Positions 1 to 7,606 of a DNA stretch of 64,000 bases are shown here, in pieces. The first letter of the stretch is position 1; every line of letters begins with the position of its first letter. The stretch comes from ASV31 sp965229765 (lineage in GTDB: Bacteria; Pseudomonadota; Alphaproteobacteria; Rhodobacterales; Rhodobacteraceae): the NCBI GenBank assembly GCA_965229765.1, contig CBDDJT010000003.1, forward strand, positions 806,001 to 870,000, written 5' to 3'. The notes below the pieces were generated by a model. That model ran no database searches, was not told where the DNA came from, and was given only the letters and a program-made list of their open reading frames with translations. A program made the position numbers and the translations under genes.

Positions 1-1
1 C

Positions 2-1069
2 ACGATGGAAGCCAACCCGAACTACCGGGTCGAGGGCAAGCCTGCCTTCGCGACCGTGAACTTCAAGGGCGGCGGCGATGCCACCGCGGCCGGTCGCGCC
101 GTCATGGAGACAGGCGAGTTCGACTACGCATGGAACCTGCAGCTGGCCCCCGACGTGATCGCGCAGATGCAGCAGGGCGGCAAGGGCACGCCTGTTGCCG
201 GCTTTGGCCCGCTCGTCGAGCGTATCATGCTGAACAACACCAACCCCGACCCGGCGCTTGGCCCGGACGAGCGATCGGTTATCAAACCGCACCCGTTCCT
301 GGGTGATCCCGCCGTCTACAAGGCCATGTCCATGGCGATTGACCGGCCGCTGCTGGTCGAGATCGGCTATGGCCAGGCCGGCAAGGTGACCTGCAACTGG
401 GTGCCTGCGCCGGAAGCCTTCAACTCGGACAAGCTGTCGTGCGACGTTCAGGACCTCGAGGGCGCCAAGGCGTTGCTCGAAGAAGCGGGCTATGTGGACA
501 CGGATGGCGACGGCATCCGCGAGACCCCGGACGGCGTCAAGATGTCGATCCTCTACCAGACCTCGACCAACGCCGTGCGTCAGGACTTCCAGGCTCTGAT
601 CAAGCAGTGGTGGGAACAGATCGGGATCGAGACCGAGCTTCGCAACCTTGACGCCTCGGTGTTCTTCGGTGGCGACCCGGGTTCGCCCGACACCTTCCAG
701 AAGTTCTACGCCGACGTCGAAATGTACGCCAACACGTTCAACGGCACCGACCCTCAGGCCTATCTGGGCAACGCGCTTTGCGACAAGGCTCCGCGCCCCG
801 CAACGCAGTGGCAGGGCGAGAACATCAGCCGCTGGTGCAGCGAGGAATACGACGCGCTGCACGCCGAACTGACCAGCACCGCCGACCTGGCGGAGCGGGC
901 GCGGATCGGCCGCATGCTGAACGACATGGCAGTCGAGGGCGGCGCAATGATCCCGCTGGTGCACCGTGGCCGCCTGTCGGCGCACGCGAACTCGCTGGGT
1001 GGCGTGATTCTCAACGTCTGGGACAGCGAGCTTTGGAACGTGGCCGACTGGTACCGGATGGACGAGTGA
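2..1069 (+). CDS. Peptide-type ABC transporter substrate-binding protein, C-terminal part
   Basis: This is the C-terminal 355 residues of an extracytoplasmic solute-binding protein of the SBP_bac_5 (DppA/OppA) family. The reading frame is open to the left edge, so the signal peptide and N-terminal lobe lie outside the window. Family hallmarks visible are a stretch reading EEAGYVDTDGDGIRETPDG near residues 161-179, typical of the 'EAGY.D.DGDGIRE' region, and the closing lobe ending in WNVADWYRMDE. It captures a peptide or similar ligand in the periplasm and delivers it to the two permeases that follow. A 12-bp-stem hairpin lies between this gene and the next, consistent with differential expression of binding protein and membrane components. 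The ligand cannot be predicted; opines, glycosides and nickel are also carried by this family. Confidence 0.9.
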   Translation, partial: TMEANPNYRVEGKPAFATVNFKGGGDATAAGRAVMETGEFDYAWNLQLAPDVIAQMQQGGKGTPVAGFGPLVERIMLNNTNPDPALGPDERSVIKPHPFLGDPAVYKAMSMAIDRPLLVEIGYGQAGKVTCNWVPAPEAFNSDKLSCDVQDLEGAKALLEEAGYVDTDGDGIRETPDGVKMSILYQTSTNAVRQDFQALIKQWWEQIGIETELRNLDASVFFGGDPGSPDTFQKFYADVEMYANTFNGTDPQAYLGNALCDKAPRPATQWQGENISRWCSEEYDALHAELTSTADLAERARIGRMLNDMAVEGGAMIPLVHRGRLSAHANSLGGVILNVWDSELWNVADWYRMDE

Positions 1070-1117
1070 TCCATCGTCCGGTCGCGCATCTGCGCGGCCG
1101 GGCTTTCTGACATCAGG

Positions 1118-1148
1118 GATGCAGGCCGGCATAGGCCCGGCCTGCATC
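1118..1148 (+). promoter_or_regulatory. Intercistronic stem-loop between binding-protein and permease genes
   Basis: A perfect 12-bp inverted repeat (GATGCAGGCCGG at 1118-1129 and its complement at 1137-1148) encloses a 7-nt loop. It lies 49 bases after the binding-protein stop and 42 bases before the permease start. No T-run follows, so it is unlikely to be a full terminator. Such hairpins commonly protect the upstream mRNA and raise binding-protein over permease levels; that role here is inference. Confidence 0.6.
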
Positions 1149-1190
1149 CAGTCTCCCGATCCCAGGACCTTGACGCGAGGCGCAGGCCGT

Positions 1191-2198
1191 ATGCTGACCT
1201 ACACCATCCGCAGGCTACTGATCTCAATCCCGACGCTGCTCTTCATCAGCCTGGTGATCTTCCTGCTGCTGGAGCTTGCCCCCGGCGACCCAATGGCACA
1301 GGTGCCACTGACGGTTCCGCCAGAAGTGAAGCAGAAGATGCGCGAGGCGCTGGGCCTGGGACAGCCGATCCATATCCGTTTCGGTCTCTGGATCTGGCAG
1401 TTCTTCGTGATCGAACCCGTGCACCTGTTTGACATCATATTCGGCACGGGCTTTGCCGAAGGCCAGCAACGTGTCATCAGCTGGCAGACACGCAGCCCGG
1501 TCATGGACATCGTCGCCCAGCGGATCCCGCAGACCCTTTGGGTGGTCGGCGTGGCCTATGTTGTGGCCGTCATCATCGCCGTGCCGATCGGCGTCTATTC
1601 CGCCTACCGGCAATATTCCCTTTTCGACCAGGCCGGGACCTTTGTGACCATGATCGGCTTCTCCGTTCCGCCGTTCTTTTCAGGCGTGTTGGTCATCGTG
1701 ATCTTTTCGGTCCAGCTGGGCTGGTTCCCGTCGATCTACGACACCACGCACAAGGTGGTGGACTGGGACAGTTTCGTCGTACAGCTGCAACAGATGGTCA
1801 TGCCCGTGATGGTGCTTGCGCTACAGATCACAAGCCAGATCAGCCGCTTCATGCGCGCATCCATGCTGGACAATCTGAACCAGGACTATGTTCGCACTGC
1901 GCGGGCAAAGGGCATGACCGAACGCGTGGTTGTCACCATGCATGTCCTGCGCAACTCGATGATCCCCGTGGTGACCATCATTGCGCTGGGCATTCCGTCG
2001 ATCTTCGGTGGCGCGATCATCACTGAACAGGTGTTCAAGGTAAACGGAATCGGCCAGCTGCTGATCACCGCAATCCAGGCAAACGACCTGCCGATGGTGC
2101 AGACACTGACGTTCATTTTCGCCGTCCTGATCGTGCTGTTCAACCTGATCGCCGACATCCTTTACGGCATTCTCGACCCCAGGATCCGCTATGACTGA
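1191..2198 (+). CDS. ABC transporter permease, DppB/OppB type
   Basis: Inner-membrane permease of a peptide/opine ABC importer, 335 residues, the usual length for DppB. It starts with the basic N-terminus MLTYTIRRLL followed by a first membrane helix and the periplasmic stretch ELAPGDPMAQVP typical of the family. The EAA-type coupling loop reads YVRTARAKGMTERVV and precedes the last helices. The ATG at 1191 was chosen because the family N-terminus begins exactly there; the frame is open back to 1119 but that part is unlike the family. The stop overlaps the next gene's start by 8 bases, so the two permeases are translationally coupled and probably form the heterodimeric channel. Confidence 0.93.
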   Translation: MLTYTIRRLLISIPTLLFISLVIFLLLELAPGDPMAQVPLTVPPEVKQKMREALGLGQPIHIRFGLWIWQFFVIEPVHLFDIIFGTGFAEGQQRVISWQTRSPVMDIVAQRIPQTLWVVGVAYVVAVIIAVPIGVYSAYRQYSLFDQAGTFVTMIGFSVPPFFSGVLVIVIFSVQLGWFPSIYDTTHKVVDWDSFVVQLQQMVMPVMVLALQITSQISRFMRASMLDNLNQDYVRTARAKGMTERVVVTMHVLRNSMIPVVTIIALGIPSIFGGAIITEQVFKVNGIGQLLITAIQANDLPMVQTLTFIFAVLIVLFNLIADILYGILDPRIRYD

Positions 2199-3162
2199 CC
2201 AGTCCGCCGCCCCGGAACACCAGGTGGTGCGCCCGCCGCGAAGCCAGTGGTGGGACGTCTGGGACCAGTTCAAGAAGCACACCGGCGCCATGTTCGGCAT
2301 GATCGTGTTCGTGGCGATCCTTTTCGCGGTTTTCATTGGACCGCTGATTTATCCCGTTGATGCCCAATTTGTCCCGACGGGGCGCGATTTCATCACGCTC
2401 AAGGACACCAGACCGATCTATAGCGCCCTGTGGGATTCGGGGGCCAAGGTGGACTGGTCGCATCCCTTGGGGACTGACCAGCTTGGCCGGGACACGCTTG
2501 CTCGCCTTATGATGGGGGGACAGGTGTCTATCGCGGTAGGTCTGGCGGCAATGGCGCTTTCGCTGCTTCTCGGCACGGCGATCGGCGTGCTTGCAGGCTA
2601 CTTCAAGCGGCTAGACGGCCCGTTGATGCGGCTGACCGACCTGTTTCTCGCGCTGCCATTGTTGCCCTTGCTTCTTGTTGCGGTCCTGTTGTTTCGAGAG
2701 CCGCTATCCGCGTCCTTCGGTCCGGAAGGCGGTGTATTCGTGCTTATTGTCACACTGGTGGGTATCACCAGCTGGATGCAGACGGCGCGGATCGTTCGCG
2801 GCGACGTGCTTGCGCTGAAGGAGCGAGAGTTCGTTCTGGCCGCCCGGTCCATCGGAACGCCGAACCGGCGGCTGGTACTGCGCCACATACTGCCCAACGT
2901 GCTTTCACCTATCATGGTGTCGGCAACGCTGGGTATCGCGACTGCGATCATCACCGAAAGTGCGCTTTCCTTCCTCGGCTTCGGCTTTCCGCCCGACTTC
3001 CCCACCTGGGGAAGGCTGCTCTTCGACAGTGTCGACCGGATGGTTCTTTATCCCGAACGCGTGCTTTGGCCCGGCCTTCTGATTTCGTTGACGGTGCTGA
3101 GTGTCAACTACATCGGCGACGGCCTGCGCGATGCGCTGGACCCGCGGATTAGAGGCCGCTAG
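2191..3162 (+). CDS. ABC transporter permease, DppC/OppC type
   Basis: Second inner-membrane permease of the peptide-type ABC importer, 323 residues. It has the OppC N-terminal region with a cytoplasmic segment (residues 1-32), a first helix (about 33-52) and then the HPLGTDQLGRDTLARLM signature that marks DppC/OppC proteins. The EAA coupling loop reads EFVLAARSIGTPNRRLVLRH, followed by ILPNVLSPI. It overlaps the upstream permease by 8 bases. No ATPase gene follows: the next gene is an unrelated YeeE/YedE protein 212 bases away. The ATP-binding subunits must therefore be upstream of the window or elsewhere. Confidence 0.93.
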   Translation: MTDQSAAPEHQVVRPPRSQWWDVWDQFKKHTGAMFGMIVFVAILFAVFIGPLIYPVDAQFVPTGRDFITLKDTRPIYSALWDSGAKVDWSHPLGTDQLGRDTLARLMMGGQVSIAVGLAAMALSLLLGTAIGVLAGYFKRLDGPLMRLTDLFLALPLLPLLLVAVLLFREPLSASFGPEGGVFVLIVTLVGITSWMQTARIVRGDVLALKEREFVLAARSIGTPNRRLVLRHILPNVLSPIMVSATLGIATAIITESALSFLGFGFPPDFPTWGRLLFDSVDRMVLYPERVLWPGLLISLTVLSVNYIGDGLRDALDPRIRGR

Positions 3163-3374
3163 CCAACAGGCGATCGAAAAGATCACGCTTCCCTCCTTGC
3201 GGTGCGAGCGGCGACGTCGTCCCTTGGATGACCGTACAGAGGCGCTCTTGTTCGCCGCCACGGGCGCGTTTGGGAAACTGTTCCTGTTTGGTGACGTGTT
3301 GCGCGGAACCCGGGGCTTGATCGGGGCGTATTTCTCCTGCAACTGGACTGAAATTCCGGTTTCGGGAGAAGGCG

Positions 3375-4430
3375 ATGTTCGAGAGCTTTGGGTTCGAAAC
3401 GCTAACGGCACCGCAGGCGGCGGTCTGGTTCGGGGTGGTGCTTGGTCTTGCATTCGGCGCCCTGGCCGAGGTGTCGCGGTTCTGTTTGCGCCGCGCGCTG
3501 GTCGGCCCCGCGGACGAACGCCGCAGTGCCGGAGGTGTTTGGCTTGCCGCGCTGGCAGCGGCGGTTCTCGGCACACAGGCCGGGGTTGCGCAAGGCCTCA
3601 TCACGTTTGAAGATCATCGGCTGTTGGCTGGCGATCTCCCGTTTGCTGCAATCCTTGTCGGTGGATTGATGTTCGGCGCGGGCATGGTTCTGACGCGTGG
3701 TTGTGCGTCACGACTTACCGTGCTGCTCGGGACTGGAAACCTTCGCGCGCTTAGCGTGCTTATTGTCTTTGCGATTGCGGCACACGCGACACTGAAGGGC
3801 ATACTGGCGCCGTTTCGCACCTTGCTCGGCGAATTCACTTTGCCGATGGGTGATACAGCCTCGCTGGCTGCACTGCCTGGCGGCAGTCTCGTCTGGACTG
3901 CGCTTCTCGGGCTTGGGGCGCTTGCCGTCGCTCTCAGGTCTCGCGCGTCGTGGGGCGGACTTGCCGCCGGAATGGCGATAGGGCTTCTGGTGCCCGCAGG
4001 ATGGTTTGGCACTGGGTTCGTGCTGTATGACGATTTCGACCCCGTCACCCTGCAAAGCCTGTCGTTCACCGCACCGCACGCCGACACCCTCTTCTGGGGT
4101 ATCGCCGCAACTTCGATCCCCGCCAACTTTGGCGTTGGGCTGATCGGGGGTGCCATTGGCGGCGCCTTCATCGCAGCCTTGCTTGGCCGTAGGCTGCGCT
4201 GGGAAAGTTTCACCTCGCCTGCAGAGACCGGACGCTACCTGACCGGCGGCGCGTTGATGGGCGTCGGTGGCGTACTTGCGGGCGGCTGCACCGTGGGTGC
4301 TGGACTGTCCGGCATACCGACACTTAGCGTCGCCGCGATGCTGGCACTTGTCGCCATATCTGCAGGTGCCCTGGCTGCAGGGCGGTTGTTGCAGCAAGGA
4401 TCCCCTGGCCTGCCAATCGCCGCCGAGTGA
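3375..4430 (+). CDS. YeeE/YedE family sulfur-compound transporter
   Basis: Polytopic membrane protein of 351 residues with two pseudo-symmetric halves, each holding the family motif: GAGMVLTRGCASRLTVLLG around Cys110 and GVGGVLAGGCTVGAGLSG around Cys305. A further cysteine, Cys37 in EVSRFCLRR, gives the three-cysteine pattern described for thiosulfate transporters of this family (TsuA-like). By family knowledge it would import thiosulfate or a similar sulfur compound through cysteine-lined constrictions; the exact substrate is inference. This is the long single-polypeptide form rather than the split YeeE/YedE pair. No sulfurtransferase is adjacent. It stands alone and converges on the DUF3422 gene. 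Confidence 0.85.
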   Translation: MFESFGFETLTAPQAAVWFGVVLGLAFGALAEVSRFCLRRALVGPADERRSAGGVWLAALAAAVLGTQAGVAQGLITFEDHRLLAGDLPFAAILVGGLMFGAGMVLTRGCASRLTVLLGTGNLRALSVLIVFAIAAHATLKGILAPFRTLLGEFTLPMGDTASLAALPGGSLVWTALLGLGALAVALRSRASWGGLAAGMAIGLLVPAGWFGTGFVLYDDFDPVTLQSLSFTAPHADTLFWGIAATSIPANFGVGLIGGAIGGAFIAALLGRRLRWESFTSPAETGRYLTGGALMGVGGVLAGGCTVGAGLSGIPTLSVAAMLALVAISAGALAAGRLLQQGSPGLPIAAE

Positions 4431-4471
4431 CGCAGGCTTCGCACGAGAGCGTCCGGTGCGTTCCGGCCGCG

Positions 4472-5755
4472 CTACTCCACGTGTTTGCGAATGCGCTGGA
4501 TCAGCAGCCAGACCACCAACACTACGATCGGGGTTGCCACGGCGGTCATGATCAGCTTCGAAAGGCCGGCTTCGGCGCCCAGCGGGGCGGCCATGTAGGT
4601 TACGAGATTGACCGCATAGTAGCTGATTGCAACTACCGACAGTCCTTCGACTGTTCTTTGCAAGCGCAATTGCAGGTCGGCCCGCCGATCCATGCTTTCA
4701 AGTAGCATCTGGTTCTCCGCCGACCTTGCCACATCGACCCGCGTGCGCAGCAGATCTCCGGCGCGGATCGCTCGTTCACCCATGGCGCGAAGCCGCGCTT
4801 CGGACGAGTTTACCGTGCGCATCGCCGGATCGAAGCGGCGCATCATGAACTCGCGGAAGGTTTGACGGCCCTCGAACCGTGTCTCGCGCAGCACCTCGAT
4901 CCTCTGGTGCACGATGGCTTCATAGGCACCTGTTGCTCCGAACCGGAAGCTCGTGTCCGCCAAAAGCTTTTCAAGCTCCGCCGATATCGACAAGAGGCCA
5001 GTCAGCGTTTCCTCTGGCCTTGCGACGTCACTGGTCATATCGCCGATAAGGCGGGACAGTCGGGTGTCGAGCTCTCCCATCTGGCGCGACAGATCCCGCG
5101 CACGGCTCAGACCAAGCATCGACATCGTCTTGTAGGTCTCGATCTCGCAGATGCGCTGGACGATACGGCCAATCCGGCGGGGTCCCATATCGGGTTGCAC
5201 GAAGACGCCAAAACGCATGTGACCTGAGCTGTCTATGCGAAAGTCCCCCGCCATCACGGCCGTTTCATCCAGGATCCAGCTGATCGCCAGACTGTCGGCC
5301 ACGAACCAGTCGTTCGCCTTGCTGCGGACTTCCGCCAAGTCGTCCGGCATGTGCTCCACACGGATCAGTGCCGAGGTGATGCGCGCGCCCGGAAGCGATT
5401 CGAGCCAGTCGTCCGGAAAAACAGAGAAGGCGTTCTTGTCAAATGGGCGGTCGGTGACGCCTTCGACAAAGATCGTGTAGGTCACGAACTCGGTATGTTG
5501 CTCCCATTTGAGCTTGTGCTTGCCAAGCTCCCCAAAATAGTGCGTGGCGCCAGGCTGCGGATGCTTTGCGCCGAAACGGTCCAACAGGTCATGCAGATGA
5601 GCCACGTCGCCTGATCGGTCGCGATTCGCTGCGTCGCTCGGCTGTTTGACGGCCAGATAGGCGGCGTGCCCCGGCGCGGACACGGTGGGAAAGGGACGCG
5701 CGTGCAGCTCGTTGGCGAGACTGTAGCGGTCAGGATGATCCTGTATTGGGCTCAT
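4472..5755 (-). CDS. DUF3422 family membrane-anchored protein
   Basis: Conserved alphaproteobacterial protein of unknown function, 427 residues. The N-terminal signature NELHARPFPTVSAP lies close to the start. The large middle part is soluble and predicted helical (residues about 240-350), and two membrane segments end the protein: one near VVAISYYAVNLVTYMAAPLG and one in the last 30 residues, followed by the basic tail RIRKHVE. This is the normal DUF3422 layout, so the bulk of the protein should face the cytoplasm. The frame is open to 5929, but ATG at 5755 was chosen because the conserved N-terminus (MSPIQDHPDRYSLANELHARP) begins there. No function is assigned. Confidence 0.85.
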   Translation of the reverse strand: MSPIQDHPDRYSLANELHARPFPTVSAPGHAAYLAVKQPSDAANRDRSGDVAHLHDLLDRFGAKHPQPGATHYFGELGKHKLKWEQHTEFVTYTIFVEGVTDRPFDKNAFSVFPDDWLESLPGARITSALIRVEHMPDDLAEVRSKANDWFVADSLAISWILDETAVMAGDFRIDSSGHMRFGVFVQPDMGPRRIGRIVQRICEIETYKTMSMLGLSRARDLSRQMGELDTRLSRLIGDMTSDVARPEETLTGLLSISAELEKLLADTSFRFGATGAYEAIVHQRIEVLRETRFEGRQTFREFMMRRFDPAMRTVNSSEARLRAMGERAIRAGDLLRTRVDVARSAENQMLLESMDRRADLQLRLQRTVEGLSVVAISYYAVNLVTYMAAPLGAEAGLSKLIMTAVATPIVVLVVWLLIQRIRKHVE

Positions 5756-5912
5756 GGCGTGCCTTCTGGTTTGGGCAGAAGGTAGCCGAGAACACGCAGC
5801 TGTAAACCGCAAAGGCCCCATGCGCGTCAATCTGGGTCGGCGCCACGGGAACTGATTGCGCGCAGGAAAGAATCGGCCAAAGACTTGGCGCAATGGCAAG
5901 GGAAGGCATGGT

Positions 5913-6869
5913 ATGCGCATCGGATTCATCGGGCTTGGGAATGTGGGGGCAAAGCTGGCGGGCAGCCTGCTGCGAAACGGTCACGAGCTGGGCGTGCGCG
6001 ACCTTGATCGCGCGGCAGCGGACACACTGGTTGAACGCGGCGCCATATGGTTTGACAGCCCGGCCGAGATGGCAGCCGCCTGCGACATGGTGATCACTTG
6101 TCTGCCAAGCCCGGCAGCCTCTGCGGCCGTCATGGAGGACGAGGGCGGCCTGCTTCAGGCCCTGGGCCCCGGCAAGCTGTGGGCCGAAATGTCGACCACC
6201 GATGCCGCGGAAGTCCGGCGGCTTGGCGCCCGCGTGATCGAGACTGGGGCCGGAGCGCTGGACTGCCCGGTTTCCGGTGGCTGCCACAGGGCGGCAACAG
6301 GCAACATATCGATCTTTGCAGGCGGTGATCGCGCGACGTTCGAGGCCGCCTTGCCCGTCCTGACAACACTGGGGCGCCGGGTGCTGCACACCGGCGAACT
6401 TGGCAGCGCATCGATCCTGAAGGTGATGACGAACTACCTCGCCACGGCGAACCTGCTCAGCTTGTGCGAAGCGCTGGTCACCATGAAAGCCACAGGCATG
6501 GATCTTGCAACTACGTACGAGGCCATAAGAATTTCATCGGGAACGAGCTTCGTTCACGAAACGGAGAGCCAGGTCATTCTGAACGGATCGCGGCAGATTG
6601 ATTTCACGATGGACCTGGTCCTGAAAGACATCGGCTTGTTCCAAAGCCTTGCCGAGGGCGCAGGCGTGCCTCTGGAAATCTCCCCGATGATGATTGACAT
6701 CTTCCGCGACGGACAGGCCCGCTATGGCGCCAGGGCGCAGTCGGACGACATCATCCGTCGGCTGGAGGATTCCACCGGTCTGGACATTCGCGCGCCCGGA
6801 TTCCCCGCTGAACTTGTGGATGACGAGCCCGAGGAGCCGGGCTATGAAGTCGTGCCGCCGCGCGCATAG
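5913..6869 (+). CDS. NAD(P)-dependent beta-hydroxyacid dehydrogenase (3-hydroxyisobutyrate dehydrogenase family)
   Basis: Cytoplasmic dehydrogenase of 318 residues that should oxidise a 3-hydroxy acid such as 3-hydroxyisobutyrate, tartronate semialdehyde or a related compound. The N-terminal Rossmann signature is GFIGLGNVGAKLAGSLLRNG, the substrate-binding signature is DCPVSGG, and the catalytic lysine lies in ASILKVMTNYL, the place of the conserved G.G...K.. motif. The C-terminal helical domain follows, with an acidic tail (DDEPEEPGYE). The ATG at 5913 was chosen because the Rossmann strand begins immediately after it. It is divergent from the DUF3422 gene, and the 157-base gap probably holds both promoters. 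The substrate cannot be told from sequence. Confidence 0.88.
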   Translation: MRIGFIGLGNVGAKLAGSLLRNGHELGVRDLDRAAADTLVERGAIWFDSPAEMAAACDMVITCLPSPAASAAVMEDEGGLLQALGPGKLWAEMSTTDAAEVRRLGARVIETGAGALDCPVSGGCHRAATGNISIFAGGDRATFEAALPVLTTLGRRVLHTGELGSASILKVMTNYLATANLLSLCEALVTMKATGMDLATTYEAIRISSGTSFVHETESQVILNGSRQIDFTMDLVLKDIGLFQSLAEGAGVPLEISPMMIDIFRDGQARYGARAQSDDIIRRLEDSTGLDIRAPGFPAELVDDEPEEPGYEVVPPRA

Positions 6870-6923
6870 GGATGATGCGAAGGGTCGTCAAAGACCCTTC
6901 CCCCAACCAAAGGCCGCCAGCAA

Positions 6924-7460
6924 TTGACCCGGGTCCTGCTCTTCAACAAACCCTATGGCGTGCTGTCCCAGTTCACCGATGGCGAAGGGCGTTCAACGCT
7001 GGCCGACTATGTGGACGTGCCGGGTGTCTATGCCGCCGGGCGGCTCGACCGTGACAGCGAAGGCCTTCTGGTGCTTACCGACAATGGACGGCTGCAAGCT
7101 CGTATCGCATCGCCCCGGGCCAGGACGGACAAGACCTACCTGAGCCAGATCGAGGGCGTCCCCGACGAAGCGGCGTTGGCCAGATTGCGGGAGGGCATCA
7201 CGCTCAAAGACGGCCCCACTCGGCCCGCGCAGGTAAGTCAGGTAAGTGAACCAGAGTGGCTCTGGGCTCGGGAACCGCCGGTCCGTTACCGCAAGTCCGT
7301 GCCTGACAGCTGGCTGCAACTGGTCATCTCGGAAGGGCGCAATCGCCAGGTGCGCCGCATGACGGCCGCGGTGGGCTACCCGACGCTGCGGCTGATCCGG
7401 GTTGCCGTCGGCGATTGGCGTTTGGATGGAATCGCGCCGGGGACGTGGCGCTGGGCCTAG
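6924..7460 (+). CDS. rluE: 23S rRNA pseudouridine synthase, RluE type
   Basis: Pseudouridine synthase of the RsuA/RluE group, 178 residues, without the N-terminal S4 domain, as is usual for RluE. The catalytic motif is GRLDRDSEGLLVLTDNG, in which the first aspartate of LDRDSEG is the nucleophile. The opening LLFNKPYGVLSQFT and the RNRQVRRMTAAVGYPTLRL region are also characteristic. RluE modifies a uridine in domain V of 23S rRNA (position 2457 in E. coli numbering). The start is TTG at 6924, chosen because the conserved strand TRVLLFNKP begins directly there. It follows the dehydrogenase by 54 bases and could share its transcript. Confidence 0.88.
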   Translation: MTRVLLFNKPYGVLSQFTDGEGRSTLADYVDVPGVYAAGRLDRDSEGLLVLTDNGRLQARIASPRARTDKTYLSQIEGVPDEAALARLREGITLKDGPTRPAQVSQVSEPEWLWAREPPVRYRKSVPDSWLQLVISEGRNRQVRRMTAAVGYPTLRLIRVAVGDWRLDGIAPGTWRWA

Positions 7461-7606
7461 CGAAAGCCGGGGCGCGGCACTGAACCTGCGGCAAAATTGC
7501 AGCGCACCGTTTTTCATATGCTCGATCCAATACCCCCCTCCTGCATTCCAGGTCTCCAACGCCTAGGGTTCATTGGTGTTTTTCATGGTGCGCGGGTAAC
7601 TTAAGA

